This document shows, piece by piece, positions 57,373-64,000 of a DNA stretch of 64,000 nucleotides (the first letter of the stretch is position 1; every line of letters starts with the position of its first letter). The translations under genes were made by a program, and so were the position numbers. The stretch lies in contig NZ_CP107558.1 of the NCBI RefSeq assembly GCF_026427715.1, forward strand, positions 3,193,001 to 3,257,000. Reading direction: 5' to 3'. The notes under the pieces were generated by a model, which was not told the DNA's origin, did no database searches, and saw nothing but the letters and a program-made list of their open reading frames with translations. Source of the stretch: Methylocystis sp. MJC1 (GTDB taxonomy: Bacteria; Pseudomonadota; Alphaproteobacteria; Rhizobiales; Beijerinckiaceae).

Positions 57373-58485
57373 TCACTCCGCCGGCTTCAGCGCGCCGCGG
57401 CGCAATTGGTCCTCTTCGATCGACTCGAAGAGCGCGCGGAAGTTGCCTTCTCCGAATCCTTCGTCGCCCTTTCGCTCGATGAACTCGAAAAAGATCGGCC
57501 CGATGACCGTCTTCGAGAAAATCTGAAGAAGCAGACGCGGCGCGCCACCTTCACTCTCGGCGACGCCGTCGATCAGAATGCCCATGCGCCTCAGGCGCTC
57601 GATCGGTTCGCCATGCCTAGGAAGGCGCTTTTCAATCGCTTCATAATAAGCGTCAGGCGGCGCTGGCATGAATTCCAACCCACGCTCGCGCAGCTTCTCG
57701 ACGGTCGTGTAAATGTCTCGGCACAAACAGGCGACATGCTGCACGCCCTCGCCCTTGTAGGCGTGCAAGAATTCTTCGATCTGGCTGGTCTCGTCGGCGC
57801 TCTCGTTGATCGGGATGCGAATCTTTCCGCAAGGGCTCGTCATGGCCCGCGAATGAAGCCCGGTGAAGCGGCCCTCTATGTCGAAATATCTTATCTGCCG
57901 AAAGTTGAAGATGCGCACATACCAGTCGGCAAGCTCATCCATGCGTCCGCGCCGGACATTGTGGGTGAGATGGTCGATAACCAGCAGACCGACTCCCTCG
58001 GGCCTGGGCTCGGCGGCGCCGGTCCAGCGGAAATCGACGTCCCAAATCGACCCACTCGCGCCATAGCGGTCGACCAGATAAATCAGCGCGCCGCCAACGC
58101 CCTCGATTGCGGGAATGTGAAGCTCCATCGGCCCGGGATGCGTTGGGATCACCTTTGCGCCCAAAGAGGCGGCACGGCGCAACGCATGGGAGGCGTCCCG
58201 CACCCGGAAACCGATCGCGCAGACAGACGGCCCATGGCTTCTCGCAAAGGCTGCGCCGAAACTATCGGGCTCGGCGTTCAAGACGTAGTTGATGTCGCCC
58301 TGCCGAAAGAGCGTGACGTCCTTGGATCGGTGGCGGGCGAGCGCCGAAAAGCCCATCGTCTGGAACAGCGCGGCGAGCGCCGCAGGATCGGGATGGGCGT
58401 ATTCGACGAATTCGAAGCCATCCGTCCCCATGGGATTATCTCCAGGGAGCGGTTCACTCTCTTCGTTTCGTGCGAGCGGGGCCAT
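57373..58485 (-). CDS. hppD: 4-hydroxyphenylpyruvate dioxygenase
   Basis: 370-residue Fe(II) enzyme converting 4-hydroxyphenylpyruvate to homogentisate. Metal ligands are in LLVIDHLTHNV and GEGVQHVACLC, and the Glu in the C-terminal FFEFIERKGDEGFGEGNF. The N-terminus NPMGTDGFEFVEYAHPDPA is typical. First gene of the hppD-hmgA-fahA operon; divergent from maiA with 112 bp between starts. Confidence 0.94.
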   Translation of the reverse strand: MAPLARNEESEPLPGDNPMGTDGFEFVEYAHPDPAALAALFQTMGFSALARHRSKDVTLFRQGDINYVLNAEPDSFGAAFARSHGPSVCAIGFRVRDASHALRRAASLGAKVIPTHPGPMELHIPAIEGVGGALIYLVDRYGASGSIWDVDFRWTGAAEPRPEGVGLLVIDHLTHNVRRGRMDELADWYVRIFNFRQIRYFDIEGRFTGLHSRAMTSPCGKIRIPINESADETSQIEEFLHAYKGEGVQHVACLCRDIYTTVEKLRERGLEFMPAPPDAYYEAIEKRLPRHGEPIERLRRMGILIDGVAESEGGAPRLLLQIFSKTVIGPIFFEFIERKGDEGFGEGNFRALFESIEEDQLRRGALKPAE

Positions 58486-58597
58486 TGTCTTCTTCCTCTC
58501 TCGAGAGGCGAGACGAATAAAGACGAAATATAGCGGCGCCAGCAGGGTTGAAGCCCTATCTCGAGCCTATCGAGATGTTTTTCACGGGAGAGCGGGA

Positions 58598-59233
58598 ATG
58601 CTCCTTTACGATTATTTTCGCTCGTCGGCCGCCTTTCGGGTCCGTATCGCTCTTGCAATCAAAGGGATTTCAGTCGAGCGCCGCTTCGTGCATCTCCTGA
58701 AAGACGGCGGCATGCATAAAAAAGCAGAGTATCGAGAAAGAAATCCTCAAGCTCTCGTCCCGGCGCTAGAACTCGACAATGGCGTGACGCTGACCCAGTC
58801 GCTCGCGATCATCGAATATCTCGAAGCGCTACAGCCGTTACCCCGGCTGGCGCCAAGCGACCCGATCCTTGCCGCGAAAGCACGGGGCGTTGCGCTCGCC
58901 ATCGCTTGTGACATTCATCCGCTGGGCAATTTGCGCGTGCTCTCCTATCTTAGAGACGAGCTCCAACAGAGCGAGCAAGCAATTGCCGAATGGCGGAGCC
59001 GCTGGGTGCAGGAGGGCCTCGCAGCGGTCGAGCAATTGATCCAGCCCGCCCCCTTCTGTTTTGGCACGCAACCGACGATCGCCGACGTCTGCCTTGCGCC
59101 GCAACTCTTCTACGCGGCGCGCTTCGCGATCCCGCTCCAAGCCTTCCCGAAAGTGCGCGCTGCAGGAGCGGCCTGCGAAGCGCATCCCGCCTTTCGCGCT
59201 GCACACCCTTCCGCGCAGCCTGACGCCGAGTAA
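58598..59233 (+). CDS. maiA: Maleylacetoacetate isomerase
   Basis: 211-residue glutathione-S-transferase-family isomerase that converts maleylacetoacetate to fumarylacetoacetate, the step between HmgA and FahA. It starts LLYDYFRSSAAFRVRIALAIKG, the zeta-class motif with SSAAFRVR, and has NPQALVPALELDNGVTLTQSLAIIEYLE. ATG 58598 has a GGGAGAGCGGG site upstream. It is the only tyrosine-pathway gene on the plus strand and leads into the leucine genes. Confidence 0.92.
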   Translation: MLLYDYFRSSAAFRVRIALAIKGISVERRFVHLLKDGGMHKKAEYRERNPQALVPALELDNGVTLTQSLAIIEYLEALQPLPRLAPSDPILAAKARGVALAIACDIHPLGNLRVLSYLRDELQQSEQAIAEWRSRWVQEGLAAVEQLIQPAPFCFGTQPTIADVCLAPQLFYAARFAIPLQAFPKVRAAGAACEAHPAFRAAHPSAQPDAE

Positions 59234-59316
59234 AGGCGCGGTCGGCGCCTTGAAACCTCTCGGCGCTGGCAAATATAGCCGTGATGCCGACGCTTGCGAT
59301 AAAGGAGCGTGGCGCG

Positions 59317-60486
59317 ATGCGCCATTTTGACAGGGTCCTGGATTTCGATCTCGGCGAGACCGTGGACCTTTTGAGAAGACAGGTCGAGACATTTGCGGCC
59401 CGCGAGATCGCCCCGCTTGCCGCAAAGATCGACATCGATAACGCCTTCCCTGCCGCATTATGGAGAAAGCTCGGCGCGCTCGGCTTTCTCGGGGTCACAG
59501 TCGCGCCGGAATATGGCGGCGCGGGTCTCGGCTATCTCGAGCATGTGGTTCTCATGGAGGAGATCAGCTGCGCCTCAGCGTCAGTCGGCCTCTCCTATGG
59601 CGCGCATTCCAATCTCTGCGTCAACCAAATTCACCGTAACGGCTCCCCCCAGCAGAAAAGGCGCTACTTGCCCAAGCTTGTCACCGGCGAGCATATCGGC
59701 GCGCTGGCGATGTCCGAACCGGGCGCCGGCTCCGATGTCACGAACATGCGCCTGCGCGCCGAAAGACACGGCGACGCCTATGTTCTCAACGGCGCCAAGA
59801 TGTGGGTGACGAACGGGCCGGACGCAGACGTTCTGGTGGTTTACGCGAAAACCGACGCCTCGGCTGGCGCGCGGGGCATAACCGCCTTCATCGTTGAGAA
59901 GGCCTTCGCGGGATTTCAAGCCTTGGCCAAAATCGACAAGCTCGGCATGCGCGGCTCGAACACATGCGAGCTGGCGTTTGAAAATTGCTTGGTTCCGGTC
60001 GAAAATGTGCTGGGGCTTCCCGAGCGAGGGATCGCCGTATTGATGAGCGGGCTCGACTATGAGCGCGCGGTGCTTGCCGGCGGGCCAATCGGCATCATGC
60101 GCGCCTGCATGGATGTTGTCCTTCCCTATATCCATGATCGCAAGCAGTTCGGCCGGCCGATCGGCGAATTCGAGCTTATGCAAGGTAAGCTCGCCGACAT
60201 GTATACGGCCCTTAGCGCGGCGAGAGCCTATGTCTACGCTGTCGCCAAAGCCTGCGATCTGGGAAGCGTGACGCGAAAGGACGCAGCCGCTGCAATATTA
60301 TTTGCGGCGGAGAGAGCCACATGGATGGCGCTGGAGGCGATTCAATGCCTCGGCGGCAACGGATATACGAACGACTATCCGGCAGGACGACTTCTTCGCG
60401 ACGCGAAGCTCTATGAGATCGGCGCAGGCACCAGTGAAATCCGCCGAATGCTGATCGGCCGCGAACTCTATCAGGAGACGGCCTGA
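59317..60486 (+). CDS. ivd: Isovaleryl-CoA dehydrogenase
   Basis: 389-residue FAD acyl-CoA dehydrogenase of leucine breakdown. It contains [34 protein letters not shown] and the C-terminal [19 protein letters not shown]. In isovaleryl-CoA dehydrogenase the catalytic Glu sits in helix G, seen here in [15 protein letters not shown]. This and the following mcc genes make the substrate confident. ATG 59317 is preferred to 59281, with GGAG upstream. Confidence 0.93.
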   Translation: MRHFDRVLDFDLGETVDLLRRQVETFAAREIAPLAAKIDIDNAFPAALWRKLGALGFLGVTVAPEYGGAGLGYLEHVVLMEEISCASASVGLSYGAHSNLCVNQIHRNGSPQQKRRYLPKLVTGEHIGALAMSEPGAGSDVTNMRLRAERHGDAYVLNGAKMWVTNGPDADVLVVYAKTDASAGARGITAFIVEKAFAGFQALAKIDKLGMRGSNTCELAFENCLVPVENVLGLPERGIAVLMSGLDYERAVLAGGPIGIMRACMDVVLPYIHDRKQFGRPIGEFELMQGKLADMYTALSAARAYVYAVAKACDLGSVTRKDAAAAILFAAERATWMALEAIQCLGGNGYTNDYPAGRLLRDAKLYEIGAGTSEIRRMLIGRELYQETA

Positions 60487-60499
60487 GAGGAATGATTTC

Positions 60500-62104
<1,605 letters not shown>

Positions 62105-62110
62105 GGTCGC

Positions 62111-62902
62111 ATGGACATTCTCGAATCGATCGATGAACGCGGCGTCGCCGATCTGACGCTCAATCGTCCGCGGCGGCGCAATGCGTTCAATCGCGCCTCG
62201 ATGCTGGAGCTGACGAAGATATTGCGCCGCCTCGACTCTAGCGAGCGCGTACGCGTCGTGACGCTTTCCGGCGCCGGCGGCAATTTTTGCGCCGGCGGCG
62301 ACATCGAATGGATGCGCGGCCTCGCAACCGCCTCGCCACAGGCGCAAGAAGACGACGCGCGAGCGCTCTCGGAAATGTTCCACACGCTCGACACACTCTC
62401 GAAACCGACGCTTGCGGTGGTAGAGGGCGCGGCTTTCGGCGGCGGCGTTGGTCTTGTCGCCTGCTGCGACGTCGCCATCTCGGAGAGCGGCTCGAAATTC
62501 TCCATGAGCGAAGTCCGGCTTGGCCTCGCGCCGGCGGTTATCGCGCCTTATGTCGTAAGAGCCGTTGGCCCTCGGACGGCGCGCGCCTTGTTCCTGACCG
62601 GCGAGCCCATTCCGGCCGACAGAGCCCTGCAAATCGGGCTCATTCACCAGATCGCCCATAAAAACAACATCGATGCGGCCCGCGATCGTGTGATCGACGC
62701 GTTGCTTCTCGGCGCGCCAGGCGCTCAGACACAGACCAAGGGCCTTGTCGCGCTCTGTGAGCAACGGCCCATCGATCTGTCAATCAGACGAGAAGCAGCG
62801 CGACTGATTGTGGCGCGTTGGGCGTCGTCAGAAGGAACAGAAGGCTTGAGCAGCTTCTTGGAAAAGCGCACGCCAAATTGGCGCTTAAGCCGGAAAGCCT
62901 GA
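62111..62902 (+). CDS. liuC: Methylglutaconyl-CoA hydratase
   Basis: 263-residue crotonase-family enzyme. Oxyanion-hole segments are GAGGNFCAGGDIEWM and VEGAAFGGGVGLVACCDVAIS. Position between mccB and mccA makes methylglutaconyl-CoA, the product of the carboxylase, the likely substrate, as in liu operons. Six bases after mccB. Confidence 0.88.
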   Translation: MDILESIDERGVADLTLNRPRRRNAFNRASMLELTKILRRLDSSERVRVVTLSGAGGNFCAGGDIEWMRGLATASPQAQEDDARALSEMFHTLDTLSKPTLAVVEGAAFGGGVGLVACCDVAISESGSKFSMSEVRLGLAPAVIAPYVVRAVGPRTARALFLTGEPIPADRALQIGLIHQIAHKNNIDAARDRVIDALLLGAPGAQTQTKGLVALCEQRPIDLSIRREAARLIVARWASSEGTEGLSSFLEKRTPNWRLSRKA

Positions 62903-62903
62903 C

Positions 62904-64000
62904 ATGTTTCGAAAGGCGCTTATCGCAAACCGCGGCGAAATTGCCTGCCGCATTATGCGGACGGCGCGCGCGATGGGCGTCGCCACTGTAGCAGTCTATT
63001 CGGATGCGGATGCAAATTCCCTGCATGTAGCGATGGCCGACGAAGCATTTCGAATTGGCCCGTCGCCGGCGCAAGAAAGCTATTTATCGATAGATCGAAT
63101 TCTCGAAGCGGCGCACCGGAGCGGCGCGGGCGCCATTCACCCTGGCTATGGCTTTCTTTCCGAGAATGCGGATTTCGCGGAACGCTGCGAGAAGGCAGGA
63201 ATTGCGTTCATCGGGCCGCCCGCTGGAGCCATGCGTTTGATGGGCTCCAAGGCGCAAGCCAAGGAATTGATGGCGCGCAGTGGCGTGCCGATCCTGCCCG
63301 GTTACCATGGCGAAGCGCAGGAGGCCACATTGCTGGCTGAAGCCGCTGCGGCGCTCGGATTCCCTGTTCTCGTCAAAGCGTCGGCCGGAGGTGGCGGACG
63401 AGGCATGCGCGTCGTTTCGACACCCGGCGAGCTCGATCATGCATTGGAAAGCGCAAGGCGCGAGGCAATAGCCGCGTTTGGCGACGGCCGCTTGATGGTC
63501 GAAAAATATTTGAGTCACCCCAGGCATGTGGAGGTCCAGCTCTTTGCCGACTCACATGGCCGCATCGTGACCTTTCCCGAGCGAGATTGCTCCTTACAGC
63601 GCAGGCGCCAAAAGGTCGTCGAAGAAACGCCTGCGGATCTCCCTACCGAGCTGAGCCACTCTATGCGCGCAGCCGCGATGAAGGCAGCCCGCGATTCGGG
63701 CTATCTCGGCGCAGGCACCGTTGAATTTCTCGTCCAGGACGGCGCTTATTATTTCCTCGAGATGAATGCGCGGCTTCAGGTCGAACATCCGGTTACAGAG
63801 ATGATTTCCGGCCTCGACCTCGTAGAATGGCAGCTCCGCATCGCCGCAGGCGAGCCCCTGCCTCTCGTTCAAGACGACATCGAGACCAGAGGCTGCGCCA
63901 TCGAGGTGCGCATTTGCGCAGAGAACCCGGCAGAAGGCTTCATACCCGCAACAGGCGTCATCTCTCATCTTCGCTTCCCGGAGCAGAATGCGCATGTGCG
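62904..64000 (+). CDS. mccA: Methylcrotonyl-CoA carboxylase, biotin-containing (alpha) subunit, partial
   Basis: Partial, ~365 residues visible; the right edge cuts it before the biotin carrier domain. Start MFRKALIANRGEIACRIMRT is the biotin carboxylase N-terminus. ATP-grasp domain shows LVKASAGGGGRGMRVV (nucleotide loop), then EKYLSHPRHVEVQLFAD and FLEMNARLQVEHPVTEMISGLDLVEWQ. The ATG is 1 bp after the liuC stop. The leucine context favours methylcrotonyl-CoA over propionyl- or acetyl-CoA carboxylase. Confidence 0.9.
   Translation, partial: MFRKALIANRGEIACRIMRTARAMGVATVAVYSDADANSLHVAMADEAFRIGPSPAQESYLSIDRILEAAHRSGAGAIHPGYGFLSENADFAERCEKAGIAFIGPPAGAMRLMGSKAQAKELMARSGVPILPGYHGEAQEATLLAEAAAALGFPVLVKASAGGGGRGMRVVSTPGELDHALESARREAIAAFGDGRLMVEKYLSHPRHVEVQLFADSHGRIVTFPERDCSLQRRRQKVVEETPADLPTELSHSMRAAAMKAARDSGYLGAGTVEFLVQDGAYYFLEMNARLQVEHPVTEMISGLDLVEWQLRIAAGEPLPLVQDDIETRGCAIEVRICAENPAEGFIPATGVISHLRFPEQNAHV

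Noticed and set aside
57169..58533. Open frame on + strand (454 codons)
   Set aside because: Antisense to hmgA and hppD, low-complexity, no recognisable domain.

Overview
The window is GC-rich DNA from an alphaproteobacterium, most likely Hyphomicrobiales. The gene set (N-type ATPase, Alternative Complex III with a caa3 oxidase, two bufferin/MNIO operons, leucine/valine/tyrosine catabolism) would suit a Methylocystaceae/Beijerinckiaceae or rhizobial relative. Nothing here (no pmo, mxa or nif genes) proves methanotrophy or any species.

Layout. 1-503 (-): N-terminus of a BapA-type giant adhesin, cut by the left edge. 921-2795 (-): FtsH-type membrane protease. 2981-9691 (+): complete N-ATPase operon atpDCQRBEFAG with overlapping genes; the c subunit has a two-carboxylate ion site and the b subunit ends in a delta-like domain. 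9829-14295 (-): heavy-metal RND pump and its fusion protein, divergent from a P-II-like gene at 14529. 15017-17184 (+): SMP-30-type lactonase and FMN alpha-hydroxy-acid dehydrogenase. 33975 down to 17323 (-): 16 tightly packed genes, actABCDEF - small membrane protein - sco - coxBACD (A2-type caa3 oxidase) - TPP enzyme - duplicated membrane protein - gluconate-dehydrogenase-like subunit 3 - GMC oxidoreductase. Together they read as a quinol-to-cytochrome-to-oxygen chain with peripheral dehydrogenases feeding it.

34377-37509: small secreted protein, divergent LysR regulator and aldo/keto reductase, and two tRNA-Ser genes (GGA on -, CGA on +). 37873-52355 is the most unusual part, a periplasmic copper/thiol-stress island. 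It has a TlpA-like thioredoxin, two bufferin operons (bufA1-bufB1-bufC1-doxX and bufA2-bufB2-bufC2), a tandemly duplicated leader in front of a Tat-exported multicopper oxidase, a Sco paralogue without its cysteines, an unrecognised 598-residue secreted protein, a normal Sco, a cytochrome c fused to a periplasmic-binding-protein-like domain, and an ECF sigma factor with its NrsF/DUF1109 membrane anti-sigma. Upstream of tlpA, bufA1 and bufA2 I find near-identical elements GTAAC(C/T)-N15/16-CGAA, the form described for the Caulobacter SigF regulon. This links the sigma factor to the three operons.

52649-64000: amino-acid catabolism. mmsB-mmsA (valine) and fahA-hmgA-hppD (tyrosine/homogentisate) lie on -, with maiA divergent on +. 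Then come ivd-mccB-liuC-mccA (leucine); mccA is cut by the right edge. No rRNA, CRISPR array, complete insertion sequence or prophage was seen. Two related ~104 bp inverted-repeat elements lie at 9703-9807 and 17210-17312.
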